Assembly (NCBI GenBank): GCA_003142495.1
Contig: PLMM01000225.1
Coordinates: forward strand, 1 to 6,349
Length of the DNA stretch: 6,349 bases
Source of the DNA: Gemmatimonadota bacterium
Lineage (GTDB): Bacteria > Gemmatimonadota > Gemmatimonadetes > Gemmatimonadales > Gemmatimonadaceae
Direction of reading: 5' to 3'
Each line of letters opens with the position of its first letter. Positions within the stretch are counted from its first letter, which is position 1. The position numbers and the translations under genes are program-made. Below the pieces are notes generated by a model that saw only the letters and a list, made by a program, of their open reading frames with translations, was not told the origin of the DNA and ran no database searches. This document shows positions 1 through 6,349 of this stretch, piece after piece.

Positions 1-1
1 G

Positions 2-886
2 CACTCGGATGGACGCGTGCTGCTGTTCACGTCGACGTCGGCGAAGTCGTATGCGCAGATCTACGACATGGACAAGCTGCTGGCCGGCGCGCCGAATCAG
101 GGGCTCGTCGGACGGATCACGAATCCGCACCAGCTCGCGCAGAACGATCACAGCATCGTCGGCTCCTTCCACGACTACTGGGTCGGCTACGATGCAGCGA
201 CGCACCAGGACAAGTTCTACGGCGCCGGGCGAGGCGGCTACTACATCTTTGACGTGACACGGCCGGAGGAGCCGAAGCTCATCACGTCGATCACGGGAAC
301 GATGGGCGTGCTCTCGGGGCACACGATCACGCCGAGTCCCGATGGGCGCTACGCGGTGACGGAGACGGAGTATCAGTTCGCGCCGCTCCGCATCTTCGAT
401 CTCACGCCGGCGCTCGAGGGGAAGGCGCAAACGATCTCGCAACCGATCGGCGCGTGGACGGCGGACTGGCGCAACCTCCCGCACAATCACGAGGTGCGCT
501 GGCCGTACGTGTTCGTGTCCGCGTACGAGGATGGATTCCAGGTGTTCGACATGTCCGATCCGAAGGATCCGTACACCATCGGCTACTACCACACGTACGA
601 CGGTCCACACATGGCCGGCTGCTGCTCGAGGGAGTACATCGCGGATCCGAGCTCCGATCCGCGCGACCACGGCGTTGCGAACGGCGCGTGGGGTGTGCAG
701 GTCCGCGATGCGGATGGTCTCGTCGTGATCAGCGACATGACGACGGGCTTCTGGGCCTTCTACCTCGACGGCTTCGACTCGTGGAATGGCCACGACTGGG
801 GGATGCCGAACGTGTCCACGGCGCAGCACTGGGATACGGGCCCCGAGGGTGCGACGAAGCCCGTCGTGAGCGCGCAGAACCCGTAA
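2..886 (+). CDS. LVIVD / choice-of-anchor B-like beta-propeller protein, 5'-truncated by window edge
   Basis: The last 294 residues of a secreted-type beta-propeller are visible. The frame is open from base 2 and the first residues (HSDGRVLLFTS) already form a propeller strand, so the GTG at 17 is not a start and the true start lies upstream. Several blades can be recognised: YYIFDVTRPEEP (about residues 80-91 of the fragment), a SPDGR turn near residue 114, GFQVFDMSDPKDP (178-190) and SDMTTGFWAF (244-253). The recurring hydrophobic-FD-hydrophobic-S/T-x-P-x-x-P pattern is that of LVIVD repeats, and the closing SDMTTG-type blade resembles choice-of-anchor B proteins. Such proteins are usually extracellular or periplasmic; no enzymatic role can be assigned. 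A CC pair (GCCSRE) lies in a loop before the final blade. The protein ends soon after that blade, with no anchor visible. Its stop shares one base with the next start. The family call is fairly firm; the function is unknown. Confidence 0.8.
   Translation, partial: HSDGRVLLFTSTSAKSYAQIYDMDKLLAGAPNQGLVGRITNPHQLAQNDHSIVGSFHDYWVGYDAATHQDKFYGAGRGGYYIFDVTRPEEPKLITSITGTMGVLSGHTITPSPDGRYAVTETEYQFAPLRIFDLTPALEGKAQTISQPIGAWTADWRNLPHNHEVRWPYVFVSAYEDGFQVFDMSDPKDPYTIGYYHTYDGPHMAGCCSREYIADPSSDPRDHGVANGAWGVQVRDADGLVVISDMTTGFWAFYLDGFDSWNGHDWGMPNVSTAQHWDTGPEGATKPVVSAQNP
886..886 (+). promoter_or_regulatory. TAATG stop/start overlap between propeller and hydrolase
   Basis: The stop TAA (884-886) and the ATG (886-888) share one base. 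With no purine-rich ribosome binding site ahead of the ATG, the hydrolase is probably translated by ribosomes finishing the propeller gene. This is an inference from spacing alone. Confidence 0.55.
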
Positions 887-1794
887 TGCGCGATGCGATG
901 AGCGCGACTTGTCGATCGATCGTTGGTGTCGCGCTGCTCGCATGCACGATCGCTCCGCGCGCTGTCGAGGCGCAGGGGCAGTACGCGATCATCAATGGCG
1001 CGCGCATTTACTATGAGGTCGAAGGGACGGGGCACGCGCTCGTCCTGATTCACGGCTGGCCGATGAGCGCGCGCATGTGGGACGAGCAGGCGCGCGTGCT
1101 CAAGAATTACTACCAGGTCATTCGCTACGATCGCCGTGGCTTCGGCAGGTCGCCGGGGACACCGGGCACGGAGCAGTCGGCCGAGCACGATGCGCAGGAT
1201 CTCGAGGCGCTGCTCGGCTACTTGAAGGTGTCGCACGCGTACGTGCTCGGCCACTCGCAGGGCGGCGCCGTCGCGCAGCAGTTCACGCTCGATCATCCCG
1301 ACCAGGTTGATGCGCTCATTCTCCACGGCGCGCCGATCGATGGTTTCGTGTTGCCGGAGACGGGGCCGTTCTCCGGTGCCGGCTCGGTTCGCGAGCTGAT
1401 GCAGAAGTCGGGAATGGCGGAGTTCCGCCGCCAATGGCTCGCGCATCCGATCAATCACGTGCCCGAGGGACGCCCCGAGGTTGCGGCGCTCATCGCGGAC
1501 ATCGTCGCGAACTACTCGGGCGACGACGTGCTGAAGATGGTGCCGAAGCGCTCCGGTGGCGTGCCGGTGATCGAGCGGCTGAACGAGATCAAGGTGCCGG
1601 CGCTCGTACTCGTTGGCGGGGAAGATCTGCCGTTCTTCCAGATCTCGGCGGACGCGCTCGCGTTCGAGATCCCCGGCGCGCAAAAGGTCGTGGTGCCGGG
1701 CGGCGCGCATCTCGTCAACATCATCGAGCCGGAGCGGTACAACGCGGAAGTGCTGCGCTTTCTGCGCGGAGTGGAGCGCTCGCGGGCGCACTAG
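886..1794 (+). CDS. Exported alpha/beta hydrolase (non-heme haloperoxidase/esterase-like)
   Basis: This 302-residue single-domain alpha/beta hydrolase carries an N-terminal export signal. Residues 11-24 are hydrophobic and cleavage is plausible after A29 (AVEA|QG). LLAC at 17-20 also loosely resembles a lipobox, so a lipoprotein cannot be excluded. Catalytic features appear in order: HGWP oxyanion strand-loop (56-59), DRRGFGRS (82-89), nucleophile elbow GHSQGG (122-127, Ser124), probable acid Asp247 in GGEDLP, and His275 in GGAHLV. The HGWP...W and YDRRGFGRS pattern is that of the chloroperoxidase/perhydrolase/arylesterase branch; proline iminopeptidases typically have HGGPG instead. The lid is about 155-220. 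The substrate cannot be predicted. The start at 886 sits in TAATG with the propeller stop and no Shine-Dalgarno is visible, which suggests translational coupling; the ATG at 898 (Met5) is an alternative that keeps the signal peptide. Confidence 0.87.
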   Translation: MRDAMSATCRSIVGVALLACTIAPRAVEAQGQYAIINGARIYYEVEGTGHALVLIHGWPMSARMWDEQARVLKNYYQVIRYDRRGFGRSPGTPGTEQSAEHDAQDLEALLGYLKVSHAYVLGHSQGGAVAQQFTLDHPDQVDALILHGAPIDGFVLPETGPFSGAGSVRELMQKSGMAEFRRQWLAHPINHVPEGRPEVAALIADIVANYSGDDVLKMVPKRSGGVPVIERLNEIKVPALVLVGGEDLPFFQISADALAFEIPGAQKVVVPGGAHLVNIIEPERYNAEVLRFLRGVERSRAH

Positions 1795-1883
1795 CGATAG
1801 CAGGATCGTGTTCGGAGATCGTCGACATGCGCGAGCTGTTCGCGCGCGAAGGAAATGAGTCGCCACGAATGAGGAGGCACGTC
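1795..1883 (+). other. Intergenic gap with small GC hairpin
   Basis: This 89-nt spacer separates the hydrolase and the M24 peptidase. GCGCGA (1829-1834) and TCGCGC (1840-1845) can pair perfectly around a five-base loop. No T-run follows, so this is not a convincing intrinsic terminator and the operon probably continues through it. No promoter-like -35/-10 pair stands out. The gap also holds in-frame ATGs at 1827 and 1869 upstream of the chosen peptidase start. Confidence 0.35.
1871..1877 (+). promoter_or_regulatory. Strong Shine-Dalgarno GAGGAGG deciding the M24 peptidase start
   Basis: GAGGAGG ends six bases before the ATG at 1884. This is ideal spacing and the best ribosome binding site in the window. 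It favours 1884 over the in-frame ATGs at 1827 and 1869, and the chosen start gives a compact, typical signal peptide. Confidence 0.75.
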
Positions 1884-3269
1884 ATGAGGGGATTGTCGTC
1901 GCGGGAGATTCTCACTCGCAGCTGCGTTGTGGGCGTGCTGGCGCTGGCGTTTGCCGCCGCCGCGCCGGCGCATGCGCAGACCATTGACTCGGCGAGCTAC
2001 GCGCATCGCCGCGCGCGCCTCGCCGCACTGGCCAAGGATGGCATCGTCGTCATTCAGAGCGTCGACAAGAATCAGGCGGGGCTCACCGAGTACCTGATCG
2101 ACGACAGCGACAATCACGATTTCCTCTTTCTCACGGGAGTCGAGTCGCAGAGCTCGACGCTCGTGCTGCTCCCGGCCTCGACGACGTATCCGGAGATTCT
2201 CTTCGTTCCGGAGAAGGAGGTCGATGGCGCCCGCGCGCGCACCGGCATCAAGACCGTGATAGCGTCGGAGAAGTTTCCCGCGATGCTCGGTGATGCACTC
2301 ACCGACTACTCGATCAAGCGCTTCACCGAACGGATGCGGAAGCCCGTGTCGTCGGAGATGTCGCGCGTGCTATCGCTGACGCTGAAGAAGCCGATCGCCT
2401 TCAACTATCCGCGCTACATCAGCCTCGCGAACGATCCACCAGCGCGCGTGAAGCTCGCGGCGACCATCAGGGTGCTCTCGCCGAATGTGGAGCTGCGCGA
2501 TGCCTCGCCGCTGCTCGACAACCTGCGCAATCGCCGCGATCCGGCGGATCTCGCGATGGAGAACAAGATCGTCCAGATCGGAAGCGCGGGAATCGTCGCG
2601 GCGATGAAGGCGAGCAGGGCGGGGATGACGGACGAGAAGGTCAACGCCGTCGCGGAATCGACGTTCAAGGCGCAGGGTGCCTCGCGCCTCGCGTATCCGT
2701 CGCTGATCTACATCGCGCCGTTCGCACGCAAGGTGCAGCCGGTATCCGCGGCCGAGGTGGCGAAGAGCTCGGAGCCGTCGTCGGCCGTGCACGTGATGGA
2801 GAACGGTGATCTTGTCATGATCGACGCCGGCGCGGAGTATCATCACTACGCCAGCGATCTGAGTCGGACGGTGCCCGTCTCGGGCAAGTTCACGGCGGAG
2901 CAGCGCAAGTATTACGATGCGGTGCTCGCAGCGCACCACGCGGCGGTTGCAGCGATCCGCCCGGGCGCGACATTCAAGCAGGTGAACGATGCCGCGGTGG
3001 CGGCGCTGCGCGCTCAGGGGCTCGACAAGTACTTCACCTTCGGCACGAGCCACTTCATCGGAATGGACGCGCACGACGCGGGGAATTACAGCAAGCCGAT
3101 GGTGCCAGGGATGATCTTTACCGTGGAGCCAGGGATGATCGACACGGAGAAGAACATCGTGATTCACGTCGAGGACATGATTCTCGTGACTCCAACCGGG
3201 CACAAGAATCTTTCGGAGAGCGTCCCGATCGAGGTCGCGGACATCGAGAAGCTGATGGCGACGAAGTAG
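1884..3269 (+). CDS. Exported M24-family metallopeptidase (Xaa-Pro aminopeptidase-like)
   Basis: The product is 461 residues long. A Sec signal (hydrophobic 14-27, AHA|Q cleavage after residue 31) puts it outside the cytoplasm. Residues about 38-165 match the AMP_N (creatinase N-terminal-like) domain, including SDNHDFLFLTG. Residues about 220-450 form the pita-bread M24 catalytic domain. All five expected dinuclear-metal ligands are visible: Asp314 (MIDAGAE), Asp325 (ASDLSRT), His390 (GTSHFIGMD), Glu415 (VEPG) and Glu430 (HVEDM). His397 matches the second active-site histidine. The family removes N-terminal residues before proline or cleaves Xaa-Pro dipeptides, with Mn or Co. Oddities are a shortened segment before Asp314, a shortened VEPG-to-VED segment, and His428 where E. 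coli PepP has Arg404, so exact specificity is uncertain. The start follows GAGGAGG. The next gene begins 42 nt downstream, and transporters further on suggest a role in peptide use. Confidence 0.9.
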   Translation: MRGLSSREILTRSCVVGVLALAFAAAAPAHAQTIDSASYAHRRARLAALAKDGIVVIQSVDKNQAGLTEYLIDDSDNHDFLFLTGVESQSSTLVLLPASTTYPEILFVPEKEVDGARARTGIKTVIASEKFPAMLGDALTDYSIKRFTERMRKPVSSEMSRVLSLTLKKPIAFNYPRYISLANDPPARVKLAATIRVLSPNVELRDASPLLDNLRNRRDPADLAMENKIVQIGSAGIVAAMKASRAGMTDEKVNAVAESTFKAQGASRLAYPSLIYIAPFARKVQPVSAAEVAKSSEPSSAVHVMENGDLVMIDAGAEYHHYASDLSRTVPVSGKFTAEQRKYYDAVLAAHHAAVAAIRPGATFKQVNDAAVAALRAQGLDKYFTFGTSHFIGMDAHDAGNYSKPMVPGMIFTVEPGMIDTEKNIVIHVEDMILVTPTGHKNLSESVPIEVADIEKLMATK

Positions 3270-3302
3270 CGGCGTGCGACGACGGAGCCGCGACCTCACA
3301 CT

Positions 3303-3307
3303 GGAAG
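3303..3307 (+). promoter_or_regulatory. Probable Shine-Dalgarno GGAAG for the PLP enzyme
   Basis: GGAAG lies four bases before the ATG at 3312, which is slightly close but usable. The rest of the 42-nt spacer (3270-3311) shows no terminator hairpin with a T-run and no obvious promoter, so co-transcription with the peptidase gene is likely. Confidence 0.45.
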
Positions 3308-3311
3308 CTGC

Positions 3312-4457
3312 ATGCTGACCGACGATCAGGTCGCGGGCGTACGAGCGAACTTTCCGATCCTTCAGGAAAAGACGTATCTCTATAGCTGTTCGCAGGGCGC
3401 GCTGTCGTACGCTGTGGTGGCGGGGCTTGATGACTACGTAGCAAGCTGGCGAACGTCGACGGCACCGTGGGACGTGTGGATGGGGGCGTACGAGAGCCTT
3501 CGCGTCTCGTTCGCGAGGTTCATCAACGCCGAGCCGGATGAGATAGCGATCATCAACAGCGCGTCCGGCGGGATCAACCCGATCGCGAGCGCGCTGCACT
3601 TCGACGCCCGCGACGGCGTAGTGATGAGCGAGTACGAGTTCCCGACGATGGGACAGATCTGGCTGGCGCAGCAGCCGCGTGGTGCCCGCGTTCGATTCCT
3701 CGATGGCGTCGGGAACGCGGTGCCCGTGGAGGCATATGCGCGCGCGATCGACGAGCGCACGCGCATCGTGCCCCTCACCCAGCTCTCCTTTCTCAACGGC
3801 TCGCGCTCCGACGTGCCGGCCATCACCAGGATTGCGCACGACAACGGCGCGCTCGTCTTTCTCGACGGCTATCAGGATTGCGGCACACGCCCGCTCGATG
3901 TGAAGGCGCTCGACGTCGACTTCTTTGTGACTGGAACGCTGAAGTATCTGCTCGGCCCGCCGGGGCTCGGCTTTTTGTACGTGAAGCGCGCGCTGATCGA
4001 CTCGCTCGTGCCGACGATGAGCAGCTGGTTCGCCCAGCGAGACATCTTCGCCTTCGACACCAGGCATCTCGACCTCGCGCCCTCTGCGCGCCGCTTCGAG
4101 AATGGGGCGCCGAACATTCCGAGCATCTACGGCGCCGCGCCGGCGCTCGACCTGCTCACGCGCGTCGGGATGGAGAACGTCGCCGCGCAGATCGAGCGGC
4201 TCGCGCGCACCTTTCTCGACGGCGCGAAGGCGCTCGGGATCGCCACGAAGACGCCCGCGTCGAGCGTCGGCCCGCTCGTCGTCCTGCGCGCCGCCGATCC
4301 CGCCGCCGCGCTCGCCCAGCTCACCGAGCGGGGGATCGTCGTCTCGACTCGCATGGATGGCGTGCGCTTCGCCTTTCACGTCTACAACGACATGGCCGAC
4401 GTTCACGCGGCGCTGAATGCACTCGAGGGCATGCAGGGCTTGATGGTCTCCGCGTGA
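3312..4457 (+). CDS. Class V PLP-dependent enzyme (aminotransferase / desulfurase / kynureninase fold)
   Basis: This 381-residue fold-type I PLP enzyme has no signal peptide and is probably cytoplasmic. Visible landmarks are YSCSQGALS near the N-terminus (24-32), a phosphate-binding SASGG (83-87), LDGYQDCG (184-191) with Asp185 expected to contact the pyridine nitrogen, and TGTLKYLLGPPGLGFLYV (207-224) with the Schiff-base Lys211. FENGAPN (262-268) matches the conserved RFE-G-PN region, and FHVYND (355-360) matches the C-terminal domain strand. Length and motif order fit the class V superfamily, which includes cysteine desulfurases, isopenicillin N epimerase-like proteins, kynureninases and small-molecule aminotransferases. 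The desulfurase catalytic-loop cysteine is not evident, so sulfur transfer to iron-sulfur clusters is unlikely. The substrate is unknown. Its stop overlaps the permease GTG start, suggesting it acts on an amino acid that permease imports. Confidence 0.85.
   Translation: MLTDDQVAGVRANFPILQEKTYLYSCSQGALSYAVVAGLDDYVASWRTSTAPWDVWMGAYESLRVSFARFINAEPDEIAIINSASGGINPIASALHFDARDGVVMSEYEFPTMGQIWLAQQPRGARVRFLDGVGNAVPVEAYARAIDERTRIVPLTQLSFLNGSRSDVPAITRIAHDNGALVFLDGYQDCGTRPLDVKALDVDFFVTGTLKYLLGPPGLGFLYVKRALIDSLVPTMSSWFAQRDIFAFDTRHLDLAPSARRFENGAPNIPSIYGAAPALDLLTRVGMENVAAQIERLARTFLDGAKALGIATKTPASSVGPLVVLRAADPAAALAQLTERGIVVSTRMDGVRFAFHVYNDMADVHAALNALEGMQGLMVSA
4454..4457 (+). promoter_or_regulatory. GTGA overlap coupling PLP enzyme and permease
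   Basis: GTGA contains both the permease GTG start (4454-4456) and the PLP enzyme TGA stop (4455-4457). There is no clear Shine-Dalgarno at proper spacing, and the first in-frame ATG (4586) lies inside the first membrane helix. Reinitiation at the GTG is therefore the most economical reading. Confidence 0.6.
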
Positions 4458-5947
4458 TCCTCACGCCGCGTCCCGCTGGAGCGCTCGGCGCCAACGGCGC
4501 ACGCGCGGACGCGCCCGCTGCAGGCGAGAGCTCCATTGAGAGCGGCGAGCAGCTCTCGCGCCAGCTCTCCGCCGGACAGCTTGGCATGATCGCGATCGGC
4601 GGCGCGATCGGAACGGGGCTCTTTCTCGGGAGCGCGCTCGCCGTTCGCATAGCCGGCCCCGGCGTGATCGTGAGCTATCTCATCGGCGCGGTGATCGCGC
4701 TCCTCTTCATGGGCGCGCTCTCGGAGATGGCGGTGGCGCACCCCACCGCCGGCTCGTTCGGCGTCTACGCGGAGATGTACCTGAATCCGTGGGCCGGCTT
4801 CACGATGCGCTACACCTACTGGGCCGCGCAGTGCATCGCCATCGGCGGCGAGGCGACGGCGGTTGCGATCTACTGCCGCTGGTGGTTTCCGGGCACGCCC
4901 GCGTGGCTCTGGATCCTCGGCTTCTCGATCGCCCTCGTCGCCATCAATGCGCGCAACGTCGGCACCTTCGGCAGCTTCGAGTACTGGTTCGCGATGATCA
5001 AGGTCGTCGCCATTGTGCTCTTCATCGTGCTCGGCCTCGGGCTGCTGCTCGGCGTCGGCCCCGCGCCCGCGATCGGCCTCGCTAATTTCAGCGCGCACGG
5101 CGGCTTCCTCGCCACGGGATGGACCGGAGTCTGGATGGCGATGGTCTTCGTGATCTTCAGCTTCATGGGTACCGAGGTGGTCGCCGTCACCGCCGGCGAG
5201 GCGAAGGATCCCGAGACCGCGGTGCCGCGCGCGATGCGTCGCACAGTTGGGCGACTGATCCTCTTCTACATCGGAGCGATCACCGTTCTCATCGGCATCC
5301 TGCCGTGGACGAGCATCCAGCCGGGGTCGAGCATCACCGCGAGCCCATTCGTCAGCGTCTTCCGCGCGGTCGGGATTCCCGCCGCGGCGCACGTCGTGAA
5401 TCTCGTCGTCATCACCGCTGCGGCGTCGAGCATGAATTGCAATCTGTACATGGCGAGCCGGATGCTCTTCTCGCTCGCGCGCGGCGGCTACGCTCCGGCG
5501 TCGCTCGGGCGCGTCTCGAAGCGCGGCACGCCGCTTCCCGCGCTCTTCGCCTCCGCGGGCGGACTTGCGGTGGCGCTGGTCATCGCGGTGATCTATCCGG
5601 AGAGCGCCTTCCAGTATCTCTTCGGCATCGCGCTCTTTGGCGGCCTGTTCGTCTGGCTCATGATTTTCCTGACCCATCTCGCCTTTCGCCCCCGCTGGAT
5701 TGCGGAGAATCGCGGGCGCCTCCCCCTGCAGCTCATCGGCTTTCCCTACACATCGATCGTCGGCGCGCTCGCGATTCTCGCCATTCTGATCACGACCTGG
5801 TGGGTGGCCGGCATGCGGATCGCGCTGGTGTCTGGAGTGCCGTGGCTGGCCATTCTCACCATCGCGTACTTCTTCGTCGCGCGCCGTCGCGCAGCGCTGC
5901 GAGATGCCGGGCGCATCGAGCTCGTTCCCACGGTGCCGACCGCATGA
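4454..5947 (+). CDS. Amino acid permease, APC superfamily (AAT-like)
   Basis: This 497-residue inner-membrane secondary transporter has about 12 hydrophobic segments. A hydrophilic N-terminal tail of about 40 residues precedes TM1, which carries the substrate-binding [12 protein letters not shown] (49-60). [17 protein letters not shown] (91-107) and [13 protein letters not shown] (248-260), after TM6, are hallmark motifs of the AAT family (GabP, ProY, AnsP, RocE type). FRPRW (411-415) lies in a late cytoplasmic loop as in relatives. These carriers import amino acids by proton symport; the individual substrate cannot be read from the sequence. The GTG start is chosen because it overlaps the upstream stop and because the next in-frame ATG would remove part of TM1. 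The stop overlaps an ATG in another frame (ATGA at 5944), linking it to the OPT gene that follows. Confidence 0.9.
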   Translation: MILTPRPAGALGANGARADAPAAGESSIESGEQLSRQLSAGQLGMIAIGGAIGTGLFLGSALAVRIAGPGVIVSYLIGAVIALLFMGALSEMAVAHPTAGSFGVYAEMYLNPWAGFTMRYTYWAAQCIAIGGEATAVAIYCRWWFPGTPAWLWILGFSIALVAINARNVGTFGSFEYWFAMIKVVAIVLFIVLGLGLLLGVGPAPAIGLANFSAHGGFLATGWTGVWMAMVFVIFSFMGTEVVAVTAGEAKDPETAVPRAMRRTVGRLILFYIGAITVLIGILPWTSIQPGSSITASPFVSVFRAVGIPAAAHVVNLVVITAAASSMNCNLYMASRMLFSLARGGYAPASLGRVSKRGTPLPALFASAGGLAVALVIAVIYPESAFQYLFGIALFGGLFVWLMIFLTHLAFRPRWIAENRGRLPLQLIGFPYTSIVGALAILAILITTWWVAGMRIALVSGVPWLAILTIAYFFVARRRAALRDAGRIELVPTVPTA

Positions 5948-5973
5948 CGCAAGTCGAACGGACATTCCGATGA
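5944..5973 (+). promoter_or_regulatory. Nine-codon mini-ORF bridging permease stop and OPT start
   Basis: An ATG inside the permease terminal ATGA (5944-5947) opens a frame encoding MTQVERTFR. It ends at a TGA (5971-5973) that overlaps the OPT gene ATG in a second ATGA (5970-5973). The arrangement could pass terminating ribosomes from one transporter gene to the next across the 22-nt gap, where only a weak GGA (5960-5962) serves as ribosome binding site. The peptide itself shows no recognisable feature. The overlaps are seen directly; the coupling role is inferred, and chance coincidence is possible. Confidence 0.3.
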
Positions 5974-6349
5974 GCGAAGGGCGATCGGAGTTCACGCTCC
6001 GCGCGGTGCTTCTCGGCTCCTTCCTGGGCGTCGTCTTCGGCCTCGTCACCGTGTACGTCGCGCTCGAGGTCGGCCTCAACTTCAGCGCGTCGATTCCGAT
6101 CGCCGTGCTGGCGATCACCGTCTTCAAGCGACTCGGGAATCAGTCGATTCTCGAGAAGAACATCGTGCAGACGGTGGGCTCCGCCGGTGAGTCGATCGCC
6201 GCCGGCGTCGTCTACACCATGCCCGCGCTCCTCTTCCTCGGCTACAAGCTCGAGCTCTGGCGCATCTTCTGGCTCGCGCTCATCGGCGGACTGCTCGGCG
6301 TCTTCTTCATGATTCCGCTGCGAGAGTATCTCATCGTGAAGGAGCACGG
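5970..6349 (+). CDS. OPT-family oligopeptide transporter, 3'-truncated by window end
   Basis: The first 126 residues of a polytopic membrane protein run off the window without a stop. They match the N-terminus of bacterial OPT (oligopeptide transporter, YSL-related) proteins: [17 protein letters not shown] in TM1 (about 8-33), [13 protein letters not shown] (35-47), the diagnostic [12 protein letters not shown] (64-75), a following helix with [10 protein letters not shown] (82-91), and [15 protein letters not shown] (112-126), which in relatives precedes the LPYPEG region. The family takes up oligopeptides or metal-chelate complexes by proton coupling; bacterial members are mostly assigned to peptides by homology. 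About 500 further residues are expected beyond the window. The ATG at 5970 is the only sensible start, in an ATGA overlap with the mini-ORF. Following an amino acid permease and an exported M24 peptidase supports a peptide-scavenging role (inference). Confidence 0.87.
   Translation, partial: MSEGRSEFTLRAVLLGSFLGVVFGLVTVYVALEVGLNFSASIPIAVLAITVFKRLGNQSILEKNIVQTVGSAGESIAAGVVYTMPALLFLGYKLELWRIFWLALIGGLLGVFFMIPLREYLIVKEH

Noticed and set aside
454..885. Upstream extension of the hydrolase frame to an ATG at 454
   Set aside because: It overlaps the propeller coding sequence, and its translation is Arg/Gly-rich with no motif. A signal peptide begins exactly at 886.
886..1794. Proline iminopeptidase assignment for the hydrolase, suggested by the peptide context
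   Set aside because: The sequence has HGWP and GHSQGG of the haloperoxidase/esterase type rather than the HGGPG typical of proline iminopeptidases.
1829..1845. GC hairpin as a rho-independent terminator
   Set aside because: The stem is only six base pairs and a purine-rich stretch, not a T-run, follows it.
760..1866. Open frame of 368 codons on the - strand
   Set aside because: It is a shadow of the alpha/beta hydrolase gene, whose + strand frame carries a full catalytic triad.
1434..1883. Upstream extension of the M24 frame
   Set aside because: The frame is open through the hydrolase gene, but the strong ribosome binding site and signal peptide place the start at 1884.
2370..4406. Long open frame of 678 codons on the - strand
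   Set aside because: It lies antisense across both the M24 and PLP genes, has an Arg/His/Asp/Val-rich composition typical of GC-rich shadow frames, and shows no domain motif.
3312..4457. Cysteine desulfurase (IscS/SufS) assignment
   Set aside because: The fold matches, but no conserved catalytic-loop cysteine could be found and the neighbours are transporters and peptidases, not iron-sulfur genes.
4403..6127. Long open frame of 574 codons on the - strand
   Set aside because: It is antisense to the permease and OPT gene, its charged low-complexity translation mirrors hydrophobic codons, and no start signal or family motif is evident.

Overview
The window is 6,349 bases of GC-rich DNA in which every convincing gene lies on the + strand, packed tightly enough to look like one transcription unit. 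It holds four complete genes and parts of two more. Sec-type signal peptides ending in AxA-Q, a secreted LVIVD-type beta-propeller, a secreted M24 peptidase and an OPT transporter together suggest a Gram-negative, heterotrophic soil-type bacterium. I would guess Gemmatimonadota, or another GC-rich phylum such as Acidobacteriota. This is inferred from style and gene content only; no rRNA or other marker is present.

Layout. (1) 2-886: 3' part of a beta-propeller protein of the LVIVD / choice-of-anchor B kind. (2) 886-1794: exported alpha/beta hydrolase whose ATG shares one base with the previous stop (TAATG). (3) 89-nt gap with a small GC hairpin and a strong ribosome binding site. (4) 1884-3269: exported M24-family (Xaa-Pro aminopeptidase-like) metallopeptidase. 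(5) 42-nt gap. (6) 3312-4457: cytoplasmic class V PLP enzyme (aminotransferase / cysteine desulfurase / kynureninase fold). (7) 4454-5947: APC-superfamily amino acid permease starting at a GTG inside a GTGA overlap. (8) 5970-6349: 5' part of an OPT-family oligopeptide transporter, cut by the window end. A nine-codon reading frame overlaps both the permease stop and the OPT start (ATGA...ATGA).

How the genes may work together (inference). The M24 enzyme trims peptides outside the cytoplasm, the OPT protein and the permease bring in short peptides and free amino acids, and the class V PLP enzyme converts an imported amino acid. The propeller and the hydrolase do not fit this peptide theme as clearly; their substrates cannot be read from the sequence. 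No promoter, intrinsic terminator, tRNA, rRNA, CRISPR array, insertion sequence or phage feature was seen. No gene-free stretch exceeds 89 bases.

Nothing here is clearly a new biological system. The points most worth a second look are the possible coupling mini-ORF between the two transporters, the altered active-site surroundings of the M24 enzyme, and the unassigned PLP enzyme coupled to a permease.
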